NCBI GenBank assembly: GCA_965370415.1
Contig: CBDUTJ010000014.1
Span: 1-59,273, forward strand
Reading direction: 5' to 3'
DNA from: JACNIV01 sp965370415
GTDB taxonomy: Bacteria; Cloacimonadota; Cloacimonadia; Cloacimonadales; TCS61
DNA length: 59,273 bases
Position numbers and translations under genes: made by a program. The notes beneath the pieces were generated by a model. The model saw only the letters and a program-made list of their open reading frames with translations. It did no database searches and was not told where the DNA came from. Positions 33,163 to 40,788 of this stretch are shown one piece after another (the first letter of the stretch is position 1; each line of letters starts with the position of its first letter).

Positions 33163-33606
33163 CAGCGGAGAAGCGTGAAAGCGAGAAAGCAGGGAAGAGG
33201 GGAAGCGTAAACTTTCTTTACTTTCTGTTTCGAGTCGATACTCTCATGATCATAGCTTTCCGAAACTTACTTTTAAAGATATTCTCTGGCTGAAGTTTCG
33301 TAAAGTTTTACTTGCAGATCGACTCGAGATTATAGATATTTCTCATGATCATAACTTTCCGAAACTTACTTTCAAAGATGTTCTCTGACTGAAGTTTCGT
33401 AAAGTTTTATTTAAAGTAAATGGTGGGTGAGAACTAACCGTTTCTCTTTTGTCTTTGCGCCTGCCAAGCCATAGTTTTAACGAAGGCTGGAGTTATCTTT
33501 CTAATATTTCTAACGAAGCATTCTTATTTATCAAGGGTTTTAAAATTCTACCCTTAAGACTTAATCTATTCAGCATGTTTTGTTATTCCTTTTACAAGTT
33601 TTCTTT
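33163..33606. repeat. Gene-free 444 bases with two tandem AACTTTCCGAAACTT hairpin repeats (B1, B2)
   Basis: B1 (33242-33309) and B2 (33341-33409) each read TCTCATGATCATA(A/G)CTTTCC at one end and GAAGTTTCGTAAAGTTTTA at the other. The outer arms AACTTTCCGAAACTT and AAGTTTCGTAAAGTT are inverted repeats. CGAGTCGA at 33231 and TCGACTCG at 33319 bracket B1. Two further copies lie at 34261-34328 and 34876-34915. The rest (33410-33606) shows only fragments such as TAACGAAG and no gene. Confidence 0.7.
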
Positions 33607-34086
33607 CTATTTCATTCTTTTTCGTTTCTTTACTGGTGTAGGAAGTTTTTGTAATAATACGCATATGCCAGCATCTAGAAGTGGCTTGGCAAAGTTATCT
33701 AATAATCTGTTTACTTCGTCAGAATCAATTTGTTTATAAACATCTTTTTTTATCAATGAAGGTTGGCCTACTGGAATTTTATTAACAAGTAACTGCATTT
33801 TATACTTCACTATATTTTTTGAAACTAAAAAACCTTTTTTTATTTCTTGTTCAATAAAGTAAAATATTGATAACTGATTTTTTTTAACCTTTTCAATTTT
33901 TATAACATTTTCCTTTCTGCCGATTTCCCTTTCTGCAGTATGATACTTGTTTTTAAACATCCTTATAACACTTTCTTTTCTATCAATTTCTTTCTTTCTA
34001 TCATGGATATTCTTACATAGACATACAATAGTCCCAATTAAAATTATAAAAATCGTAAATAGTAGATAATAGATTTCTGATGCCAT
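33607..34086 (-). CDS. Hypothetical membrane-anchored coiled-coil protein
   Basis: 159 residues, GGGAG RBS before ATG 34086. One N-terminal membrane helix (IYYLLFTIFIILIGTIVCLC) is followed by a charged Lys/Arg/Glu-rich helical region with a repeated pattern (REIGRKENVIK after KEIDRKESVIR). A globular C-terminal part ends in a basic tail (KKRKRMK). I recognise no family. It is flanked on both sides by hairpin repeats and stands alone. A TTGACA-like box reads on the minus strand at 34193-34188. Probably a real gene by start context and composition, but function is unknown. Confidence 0.6.
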   Translation of the reverse strand: MASEIYYLLFTIFIILIGTIVCLCKNIHDRKKEIDRKESVIRMFKNKYHTAEREIGRKENVIKIEKVKKNQLSIFYFIEQEIKKGFLVSKNIVKYKMQLLVNKIPVGQPSLIKKDVYKQIDSDEVNRLLDNFAKPLLDAGICVLLQKLPTPVKKRKRMK

Positions 34087-34260
34087 AGTTTACTCCCTCA
34101 CTTTTTACATAATCGCATTAAATCTCATTTCCATAACTTCTCCAAAAAAAATCAACTACGATATAAAATTTTCAGTTTTCCTTTTCCTGTCAAAACATTT
34201 TTTACTTGCTTAATTGAGCAGTAGCGCGTAGCTCATAGAGCGGAGATCAACCCACCTTTT

Positions 34261-34356
34261 TCTCATGATCATAACTTTCCGAAACTTACTTTCTGAGAGA
34301 TTCTCCGTTTGAAGTTTCGTAAAGTTCGTAGGGTGAGTTTGCACCCACCCTACTCA
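34261..34356. repeat. Hairpin repeat copy B3 plus GTAGGGTG palindrome
   Basis: B3 (34261-34328) repeats the TCTCATGATCATAACTTTCC ... GAAGTTTCGTAAAGTT unit. Directly after it GTAGGGTGAG...CACCCACCCTAC (about 34328-34354) forms a second stem just beyond the 3' end of the minus-strand gene at 34361. It may stop its transcript, although no T-run is evident. Bases 34087-34260 hold nothing else I can name. Confidence 0.6.
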
Positions 34357-34360
34357 ATCT

Positions 34361-34735
34361 TTATTTCTTCTCCTGTTTTGCCTTAAAGATAACCATAGTG
34401 ATAATTTCGATAAGAAGTCCGTAGAACGCACCTAAACCCAATGTAGCGATAAACATGCCGATTTTACTGAAGTCCGGGCTTGCCGGAGCCATCATACCGC
34501 TGAATGCCAGCGGCAGACTGAAGATAAGACCCAATATCAAACCACGCAAAGTCCAGTTTCCCAGCTTGAAACAGCAGATACCAATAGCAAAACCGATAAG
34601 TGTACGACTGGAAATTATCTGTAAAGCAAGGGGCCATGCCAGTAGTTCCGGTCCCCTGGAAGCAAGTCCATAACATGCAAATCCAAATAAACCACCCAGA
34701 AGAGTGGCAAATATCAAACGGTTAACATTCTTCAT
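34361..34735 (-). CDS. Small four-helix integral membrane protein, unknown
   Basis: 124 residues, strong GGAGG RBS before ATG 34735. Four predicted membrane helices: LIFATLLGGLFGFACYGLA, WPLALQIISSRTLIGFAIGI, LRGLILGLIFSLPLAFSGMM and IGMFIATLGLGAFYGLLIEI. A short basic tail follows. Glycine-rich helices suggest tight packing or a small transporter-like fold. No family name can be given with confidence. No operon partner is visible; repeat mosaics lie on both sides. Confidence 0.7.
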   Translation of the reverse strand: MKNVNRLIFATLLGGLFGFACYGLASRGPELLAWPLALQIISSRTLIGFAIGICCFKLGNWTLRGLILGLIFSLPLAFSGMMAPASPDFSKIGMFIATLGLGAFYGLLIEIITMVIFKAKQEKK

Positions 34736-35220
34736 TTATACCTCCAATATTAAAGTTTAGTTCATCATAAATCCACAAATCACCAATTTTCGAAATTAAC
34801 GCTCAATTATGTATAAATTTAATCTAACCGAAATTTGCTGTAACTTTATTTTGTGTCAAATAGTTTCTTTCCATTTCGAGTTGATACTCTCATGATCATA
34901 ACTTTCCGAAACTTCACTACACTACAACTCTCGTATCAAAGCCCCAGCTTTGATACGCATTTTTCTTTATGGGTTGCCAAGCTGGGGCTTGGAAACCAGA
35001 GGGCAAAAAATGAGATTGCTTCGAAAGTCATAGCAAGAAGACGCCTTGCAAAGACAGGATTGATGATGATTATAGCAGTGAAGATTTTTCTACACTTCTA
35101 AAAAAGATGTATCTCGGAACAAAAACTGCAATTTAACCGTGTATTATTCTTGATAGTGTTTAATTAATAATTTGACGAAAAAAGTTTAATTTTGTTTTTC
35201 GCATTATATTTAAATTATTC
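34736..35220. repeat. Gene-free 485 bases: mosaic of three repeat families
   Basis: In order: a truncated B-type copy (34876-34915, TCATGATCATAACTTTCC then lost); REPIN-like copy A2 (34930-35002) with stems CGTATCAAAG/CTTTGATACG (34932-34957) and GGTTGCCAAG/CTTGGAAACC (34972-34997); and a stretch GAGATTGCTTCG...CTTGCAAAGAC (35012-35056) that is roughly the inverse of 46800-46845. A TTGACG at 35172-35177 may belong to a promoter of the ferredoxin operon, with no clear -10. Confidence 0.6.
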
Positions 35221-37044
35221 ATGAGGTTTTGTATGAAGATAAAATGGAGAGTGGTTTTCATATTTGTTTCTGTAACGCTGGTTGGGATGTTTATCAGTTG
35301 CTCCGACAGCCTGGATAAAACTACTTCCTTCAATAAGCTAATGCGCGTGGAATATTCCGATTGCACGGGCTGCCTGGAATGTATTAATGATTTTCAATGT
35401 CCTGAGGGAGCCATCAAGATAGATGAGCGCACTCAGACCGTTTACATCGATGCAGACCTGTGTACGCAATGCATGGATTGTATCAATCTTTTTAACTGTC
35501 CAGAAGATGCTTTCACCATCCAGCCCGATGAAATTGGTCCTGCTGGAATAGATGATTTTACTGCAATTTCCGATTCTATCGGTAAACTGAAATTACAGTT
35601 CACAGCCACAGGCGACGATTCACTTTCGGGTAGTGCTTTCAGGTACGAACTTACTTTGGAAAAAGCGAATGGAGAAGTTTTAGTACCTGAGTTTGAGATA
35701 CCTCTTCCACTAATTGCAGGAACACTGGAAAACTGGGTAATTAATGATCTTCCTGAGTTTGAACTGATCACTGTAGAATTACAGACATTCGATGAGATAG
35801 ATCATCCCTCTCCGCTGAGCAGCTCCCTGGTTACAATAATGGGTGAGATCATCGATACAATCCCTCCCTCTTCCATCCAGGATATTTCCATAGATAATAT
35901 TGAAATGAATTCTTTCCGTTTGAACTGGCTTGCTGTCGGTGATGACGGTATGGAAGGTACGGCAGCTTTCTATATTATAAAGATCCATACAGAAGAAATA
36001 ACTGAACAGAACTGGGATTCCATTCCCGAATATGAACAGAATATGATCCCTCAACCTTCCGGTTCTCCGGAAAGCTTAATTATTATCGATCTGGAACCTG
36101 AAACAGATTATTTTGTTGCTATCAAAGCTGTGGATGAAGCGAATAATATGTCTCCAATATCAAATGTTGCTCAGGCAACTACAACCGAAATCCCGGATAC
36201 AATTCCTCCTTCTGCCATCACAGATCTAACTGCCTTCCCAACCGAGCTGGATATAACCCTCACCTGGACGTCTCCCGGTGATGATGGCAACATGGGGACA
36301 GCTTATTTTTATGAGATCAGGATATCTGAAACTGAAATTACGGAAGAGAACTGGGAAAATGCCGAACTTCTTCCGGGATCTCCCTGGCCCCTGGAAGCAG
36401 GTTCTCCTCAGGATTACCTGGTGGAAGACCTGGAACACAATATCACATATTGTTTTGCCATTAAAGCCTTCGATGAGAGCCAGAATGTTTCCGATCTTTC
36501 CAATGTACCTTCTGTAATGCTTATTGAAGATATTATTCCACCATCCGATATAACGGATCTGCAGGTTGTGGAAGGTTATACTCCAAATCTTCATACGATC
36601 AACATTAGATGGACCGCACCCGGGGATAATGGAAATGTGGGCACTGCTGCCTATTATGATATCCGGTATGCCCTGGAGCCAATAGATGAAAATAACTGGA
36701 ATGATGCGCTAGAAGTTAACAATCCACCCGATCCCGAACCAGCCGGTACTCTTCAGAATTGTAGTGTTACTGGATTGGATGCAGCTAGAATATACTACTT
36801 TGCCATAAAGGCTTTTGATGAGAATAATAACAGCAGTAATGTTTCGAATTCACCCGGTGGAAAGCTTGTCTATCAGATCAATACAGCAGCCTGTATTAAT
36901 TGCAGTAATTGTATTTACGATTGCCCGATTGGTGCTATACATCAGGGACCAGGTTACAAATATATCGATCCAGACGTATGTGATGCTTGCGGAATCTGTA
37001 CCTGCCCGTATGGATTGATCTTCAGAGCTGTTGTTGCTTATTGA
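35221..37044 (+). CDS. Exported FN3 lipoprotein with four Fe-S (ferredoxin-like) motifs
   Basis: 607 residues (ATG 35221, or 35233). A signal peptide ends in a lipobox, MFISC, Cys27. Two Cys motifs follow: Cys 48/51/54/60 (CTGCLECINDFQCP) and 81/84/87/93 (CTQCMDCINLFNCP). Three clear fibronectin-III domains cover about 217-328, 333-436 and 440-550, each opening PPS.I.D and having a GDDG/GDNG turn; a more degenerate one lies before them. Two more Cys motifs end the protein: CINCSNCIYDCP and CDACGICTCP. In the N-terminal pair the third and fourth Cys are five residues apart instead of three; in the last motif one residue apart. An Fe-S protein outside the cytoplasmic membrane is unusual. It heads a block of two more exported ferredoxins and a barrel. 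Confidence 0.82.
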   Translation: MRFCMKIKWRVVFIFVSVTLVGMFISCSDSLDKTTSFNKLMRVEYSDCTGCLECINDFQCPEGAIKIDERTQTVYIDADLCTQCMDCINLFNCPEDAFTIQPDEIGPAGIDDFTAISDSIGKLKLQFTATGDDSLSGSAFRYELTLEKANGEVLVPEFEIPLPLIAGTLENWVINDLPEFELITVELQTFDEIDHPSPLSSSLVTIMGEIIDTIPPSSIQDISIDNIEMNSFRLNWLAVGDDGMEGTAAFYIIKIHTEEITEQNWDSIPEYEQNMIPQPSGSPESLIIIDLEPETDYFVAIKAVDEANNMSPISNVAQATTTEIPDTIPPSAITDLTAFPTELDITLTWTSPGDDGNMGTAYFYEIRISETEITEENWENAELLPGSPWPLEAGSPQDYLVEDLEHNITYCFAIKAFDESQNVSDLSNVPSVMLIEDIIPPSDITDLQVVEGYTPNLHTINIRWTAPGDNGNVGTAAYYDIRYALEPIDENNWNDALEVNNPPDPEPAGTLQNCSVTGLDAARIYYFAIKAFDENNNSSNVSNSPGGKLVYQINTAACINCSNCIYDCPIGAIHQGPGYKYIDPDVCDACGICTCPYGLIFRAVVAY

Positions 37045-37048
37045 TGTA

Positions 37049-37124
37049 ACTCAGACACTCTTGTCTGAGTGATTACTCGTTCAGGAGTGAACGAGATACA
37101 GTAGCTCAGACACTCTTGTCTGAG
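37049..37124. repeat. Array of three short palindromes
   Basis: ACTCAGACA-CTCT-TGTCTGAGT (37049-37070) recurs at 37105-37124. Between them CTCGTTCA-GGAG-TGAACGAG (37076-37095) has a relative at 46992-47011 with loop TTAG. The first begins four bases after the stop of the FN3 ferredoxin gene; without T-runs they are unlikely to be simple terminators. Confidence 0.7.
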
Positions 37125-37131
37125 TATAAAA

Positions 37132-37200
37132 TCTTGTCTCCAAGCCCAAGCTTGGAGATATTATTGCATTCCTAAGCAGGGGCTTTGGAATGAGCTAGGA
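37132..37200. repeat. REPIN-like double palindrome, copy A3
   Basis: Stems TCTCCAAGC/GCTTGGAGA (37137-37158) and ATTCCTAAGC/GCTTTGGAAT (37168-37191), trailer GAGCTAGG. Same layout as copies at 749, 34930 and 40691. It lies immediately before the start of the second ferredoxin gene. Confidence 0.7.
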
Positions 37201-37212
37201 AATGAGAAAAAA

Positions 37213-37458
37213 ATGAAAAAGAAATTACTCTTGTTTATCGGAATACTAATTATAACTCTCACGCTTTTAGCAATTACAAAAAGCACTTTTTTTGTTGAAT
37301 CGAAATTATGCGTGGGATGTGGAGATTGTGTTGTAGTATGTCCGGTAGATGCAATTCAGATAATCGACGGAAAAGCTGTTATTAATGCTGATGCATGCAT
37401 AGATTGTGAAATATGCATTAAAAGTTGTACTTACGATGCCATCAGGAAAAACAAATGA
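37213..37458 (+). CDS. Membrane-anchored 2[4Fe-4S] ferredoxin-like protein
   Basis: 81 residues. An N-terminal hydrophobic helix (LLLFIGILIITLTLLAI) acts as signal or anchor without a lipobox. Two regular ferredoxin motifs follow: CVGCGDCVVVCPVDAI (from Cys33) and CIDCEICIKSCTYDAI. The topology (Lys-rich start, then helix, then Cys domain) puts the clusters outside the cytoplasm. In the second motif Thr replaces the usual Pro after the last Cys. It overlaps the next ferredoxin gene by four bases (ATGA), so both are co-translated. Confidence 0.85.
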   Translation: MKKKLLLFIGILIITLTLLAITKSTFFVESKLCVGCGDCVVVCPVDAIQIIDGKAVINADACIDCEICIKSCTYDAIRKNK

Positions 37459-37697
37459 AGAAATTAATATTTTTGATACTGCTTATGGGAATTCTTATTC
37501 ATATTGGTTGTGATAAAGTAAGCAATCCTGAATATAATATAGATGCAAGTGCCTGTAATTCCTGTGGGGATTGTATCCAGATTTGTCCGATAGATGCTAT
37601 CGAATTTGGCCCGGATGGCAAGGCTGTGATCGATCAGACAAAATGCAATCAATGCGGAAAGTGCATTACTATCTGTCCTAAGGATGCAATTCATTAA
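37455..37697 (+). CDS. 2[4Fe-4S] ferredoxin-like lipoprotein
   Basis: 80 residues from ATG 37455, overlapping the previous stop, with AGGA eight bases upstream. The lipobox LIHIGC places Cys19 at the mature N-terminus. Two canonical motifs follow: CNSCGDCIQICPIDAI and CNQCGKCITICPKDAI. The mature protein is essentially a bare bacterial ferredoxin tethered to a lipid anchor. With the preceding two genes it forms a set of three exported Fe-S proteins. The next gene, a barrel, starts 12 bases on. Confidence 0.88.
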   Translation: MKKLIFLILLMGILIHIGCDKVSNPEYNIDASACNSCGDCIQICPIDAIEFGPDGKAVIDQTKCNQCGKCITICPKDAIH

Positions 37698-37709
37698 ACA
37701 GGCAGCAGA

Positions 37710-38939
37710 ATGAGAAAAATCATATTACTCTTACTTATTATCATTTTCACACATCTTCATCTTTGCGGATTAACTCAATGGATGCAGGTTTCATTAAGAA
37801 ACTTTACTACAAATGCAGAGCATGATATTGAAATAATAACTGGAGTCACCCTCCAGGTAGAAACTATAGACACTGCTTCCAAAGGGGGAATTTTCTGGCA
37901 GCATGAGATCAGCGGAGACCTGTTAACAAACATTTCATTTACAATAGAAAATGCTCTTTTCGTTTCGGATATGAGCCACGAATTCAAGAATTCTTTTTTC
38001 TTCAATGATGCCAGGTTCAAACTTTATTACCAGAACGAGTCACAATACCTCAAATTTCAGTATGCAAACCGGACTTTTAATCCAGTCGCTACGAATTTCT
38101 TGAATATCCCCGGTGTGGATCATAGCACACAGCAGCAGATGGTTCATAATACCGCATTACATTACAAAGGAAATCATGGCCGTTTTCATATTTCTTTATA
38201 TGGAAATCTCAGGAATCTTGATTATGAATATTTAACCATTGAAGAGGATGAAGTGTATGAATCCGAATCTGCCTGGGATAACGATGTTTATTCTTACGCA
38301 GAACTTACTTACAATATTTCAAATCTATGGAGAACATTTATCAGCGGATATTATAAAGATGACCTGAATAGTTTTGATGAATTTGATGATTCCAATCTTG
38401 GCATCGGTTTGGAATTTGATAAGCGCTTTGATTTATTCAATGCTTTGAAAACAAAAATAGTATATTACAATAACAATTTCGATAACATCGATGATGAAAA
38501 AGACCATTATTTTCTAACGGAAGCAAGATATACAAAACGCTTCGGAAATTTGCTTGCTGGATTTGTAACGTACATAAATCGTTCCTGTTATGATGAAGAC
38601 CAGTCGAAGTTCTTCCGTATTTCGAATATGCTGCGCCTGCATTTTAAATACAGCTATTTAACGCATAATATGAAGGATTCATTCATTCTGACAGGAGTTA
38701 AATATAATCCCGAAAACAATGGGAACCTGATATTTGGGGAAGTGAACCAATATCTGTTTAAAGATATTTATCTAACTGCCGGTGCTAAATATGCGAGTGA
38801 GCTTTTTGGCACCTGTTCTGCTAAATGCGAGTATTTTATAACTCCGCTCAGATCTATCTGGATCAATAATAAATTTACCGATTACAATAATAAGTCAGCC
38901 CAGAATATTATCTCGTTGGGTACGACATTAATTTTTTAA
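37710..38939 (+). CDS. Predicted outer-membrane beta-barrel of the exported-ferredoxin cluster
   Basis: 409 residues. A signal peptide (LLLLIIIFTHLHLCG) is followed by alternating amphipathic strands with many Tyr/Phe/Asn and acidic turns. The final segment is a barrel-type strand ending in Phe (ISLGTTLIF). No named family recognised; no heme motif (CxxCH) is present. It is 12 bases after the ferredoxin lipoprotein and 10 before the DsbD-like gene, so it is co-transcribed. A porin or conduit for the exported ferredoxins is a hypothesis from position only. Confidence 0.7.
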   Translation: MRKIILLLLIIIFTHLHLCGLTQWMQVSLRNFTTNAEHDIEIITGVTLQVETIDTASKGGIFWQHEISGDLLTNISFTIENALFVSDMSHEFKNSFFFNDARFKLYYQNESQYLKFQYANRTFNPVATNFLNIPGVDHSTQQQMVHNTALHYKGNHGRFHISLYGNLRNLDYEYLTIEEDEVYESESAWDNDVYSYAELTYNISNLWRTFISGYYKDDLNSFDEFDDSNLGIGLEFDKRFDLFNALKTKIVYYNNNFDNIDDEKDHYFLTEARYTKRFGNLLAGFVTYINRSCYDEDQSKFFRISNMLRLHFKYSYLTHNMKDSFILTGVKYNPENNGNLIFGEVNQYLFKDIYLTAGAKYASELFGTCSAKCEYFITPLRSIWINNKFTDYNNKSAQNIISLGTTLIF

Positions 38940-38949
38940 AAGGAATTAT

Positions 38950-39939
38950 ATGTTACAAACACTGATCGAAGGAATTATACTGGGACTTTCCACCGGTACA
39001 TTATGTCTGATGACCTGTACTCCCATTTATCTTCCGTATCTCATTTCGGAAGATAGAAAGTTGAGCAAAAGCATTTTAACTGTTGTGGAAATTTCAGTGG
39101 GTAGATTCTTTTCTTATCTGGCTTTCGGGGCTGTAGCCGGCTATACCGGTGCTCAGATCGGTTCGATCGATCGGGAATTATTTACTTCCGTTGCTTATAT
39201 TCTGTTGTCTGCTTATCTGGTTCTTTCGGCAGTACGTACCAGGAAAAAAGAAAAAAAATGTCATATTCCCGGGGTTACCCGTTTTACAAAAAGTGCTTTT
39301 CTTTTGGGAGTTCTCACGGGTATCAGTTTCTGTCCTGCATTTCTTATTGCTCTTTCCAAAGCAGTTAATCTGGGCGGTGCTTTCAGCGGGATGATGCTGT
39401 TTCTGGGTTTCTTCTTCGGCACTTCGGTTTTCCTGCTGCCGCTCGCCTTTGTAGGTCAGCTTTCCAAGATCACAAAAATGAAACTGATCGCTCAGTTCGC
39501 TTCTATTTTTATTGCTGTGTGGTTCACGTTCAGTGGAGTGAAAGGATTGGTTCATACGTATGAACACAAAAAGCTGGAAAAATTACCAACCCGCATTGTG
39601 GAAGCTTTTCATCCCCATAAACCGGTTATTGTTTTTTCTTCGGAAGAGAATATGGGCTATTTTTCTGCAGTTAGAGATTCGGTTGCGATCTATCATCATA
39701 ACAAAGTTCATTTCCTGCTGTATGATGATGTAGCAGTAGATACTCTGAATACATCTGATTATGTTCTGTTCGTGGATTCCAGTCTGCTGGAAGATAAGAC
39801 AATTGAGAAGCAGTTGGAAAAATTCGATTATTTCTTTATCGAAAATGACTATCCCATTCCACAGATGTTAAACTTTCTGAGAGTTTATACATTCAAAACA
39901 CACAAGCAGGTTCACTGGGAATTTAGAATAGAGAAATAA
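38950..39939 (+). CDS. DsbD/CcdA-like membrane thiol-redox protein with C-terminal extension
   Basis: 329 residues. Six predicted membrane helices fill about residues 5-205. Conserved-type cysteines sit in LCLMTCTPIYLPYL (helix 1) and GISFCPAFLIAL (helix 4), the arrangement of CcdA/DsbD transmembrane domains that carry electrons from cytoplasmic thioredoxin outward. The C-terminal 120 residues (from about 208) form a soluble domain without CxxC that I cannot assign. Last gene of the exported-ferredoxin cluster; it could supply electrons to it. A TauE- or UreH-like transporter is the main alternative. Confidence 0.72.
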   Translation: MLQTLIEGIILGLSTGTLCLMTCTPIYLPYLISEDRKLSKSILTVVEISVGRFFSYLAFGAVAGYTGAQIGSIDRELFTSVAYILLSAYLVLSAVRTRKKEKKCHIPGVTRFTKSAFLLGVLTGISFCPAFLIALSKAVNLGGAFSGMMLFLGFFFGTSVFLLPLAFVGQLSKITKMKLIAQFASIFIAVWFTFSGVKGLVHTYEHKKLEKLPTRIVEAFHPHKPVIVFSSEENMGYFSAVRDSVAIYHHNKVHFLLYDDVAVDTLNTSDYVLFVDSSLLEDKTIEKQLEKFDYFFIENDYPIPQMLNFLRVYTFKTHKQVHWEFRIEK

Positions 39940-40004
39940 ACATTTTTTTTAAATCCTGTAATTAACAATCATTTGAGCTTCCAGAAAAAAAATAATAAAA
40001 ATAT

Positions 40005-40050
40005 TTGACAAAAATCACCCATAATTATTCTTGCATACCGAACGGTCGGT
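40005..40050 (+). promoter_or_regulatory. Promoter and probable TetR operator
   Basis: TTGACA at 40005-40010 and TATTCT at 40026-40031 (15-base spacer) form a candidate promoter. Immediately downstream ACCGAACGGTCGGT (40037-40050) is an ACCGA-N4-TCGGT palindrome, a common operator type for TetR regulators of efflux pumps. Its position at the expected transcription start implies autorepression of the tetR gene and perhaps the pump. Confidence 0.65.
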
Positions 40051-40084
40051 TTTTATTAATAAATCCTTTTATAAAGGAGGTTTT

Positions 40085-40681
40085 ATGGGTTCAAAAGAAA
40101 ATATCTTGAAGGCAGCTTTAAGAGTTTTCCTGGAGAAAGGATATGATGCTGCCAGCATAAATGATGTAGTGCGGGAATCGAGATTCACTAAAGGTGGTAT
40201 TTATCATCATTTCCCAAATAAAGAACACCTTTTCGTTGAAACTATAAATTTTTTATTCAATGAATTTAATAAATGGGAAAATGAAATTTACTCATCAGAG
40301 ATGAGTTTGAAAGAAATTCTACAAATCTATTTTGAATCGATGAGCGAAATGATAAATTTCATCAAAGAAGTTGCAGAAACAGATAAATTACAGGAATCTA
40401 ATTTTTATAATCTAATGTTCGATGCATTTTATAAATTTCCCGAACTAAAAAAGAAACACAACCAGTTTCATAAAGAAAATCAAGAAGCATTCATCAGAGT
40501 ATTGATCGATGCTCAGGAAAAGAAGATTATCCAGGATGATATCGATCCGCATACATTCGCTTTTATGGTTAATGCATTGGGAGAAGGAACAATGATCTAT
40601 CATTTGATAAATGAAAAAATAGATCTAAAAGAAATGGGAGAAAAACTCTTCCGGAATGTCTGGAACAGTATAAAGATATGA
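40085..40681 (+). CDS. TetR-family transcriptional regulator
   Basis: 198 residues from ATG 40085 (AAAGGAGG upstream; a longer frame from 40031 would be translated from the operator). The N-terminal helix-turn-helix is typical: KENILKAALRVFLEKGYDAA, then VVRESRFTKGGIYHHFPNKEHLF. The C-terminal ligand domain is helical and ends in MGEKLFRNVWNSI. It precedes the tolC-adaptor-RND operon, which it probably represses until a substrate binds. REPIN copy A4 separates it from tolC. Confidence 0.95.
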   Translation: MGSKENILKAALRVFLEKGYDAASINDVVRESRFTKGGIYHHFPNKEHLFVETINFLFNEFNKWENEIYSSEMSLKEILQIYFESMSEMINFIKEVAETDKLQESNFYNLMFDAFYKFPELKKKHNQFHKENQEAFIRVLIDAQEKKIIQDDIDPHTFAFMVNALGEGTMIYHLINEKIDLKEMGEKLFRNVWNSIKI

Positions 40682-40690
40682 GTCACAAAA

Positions 40691-40776
40691 ATCTTGTATT
40701 CAAGCCCTTGCTTGGATACATAAAAATTAATAAATATAAAAAAACATTCCAAAGCTGGGGCTTTGGAACGAGAGAA
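40691..40776. repeat. REPIN-like double palindrome, copy A4
   Basis: Stems GTATTCAAGC/GCTTGGATAC (40696-40719) and ATTCCAAAGC/GCTTTGGAAC (40746-40769), trailer GAGAGAA. It shares the ATCTTGT leader with copy A3. It lies between tetR and tolC, leaving just enough room for the tolC RBS. Confidence 0.72.
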
Positions 40777-40788
40777 TGAGGTAAAAAA

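Noticed and set aside
33242..33409. Tandem B repeats as a possible CRISPR array
   Set aside because: Only two adjacent copies of about 68 bases, themselves palindromic, with no spacer-repeat alternation and no cas gene in the window.
33449..33739. 96-codon plus-strand frame overlapping the coiled-coil membrane protein
   Set aside because: Covers the repeat-rich gap and the 3' end of the better supported minus-strand gene at 33607; no RBS and low-complexity Phe/Ser content.
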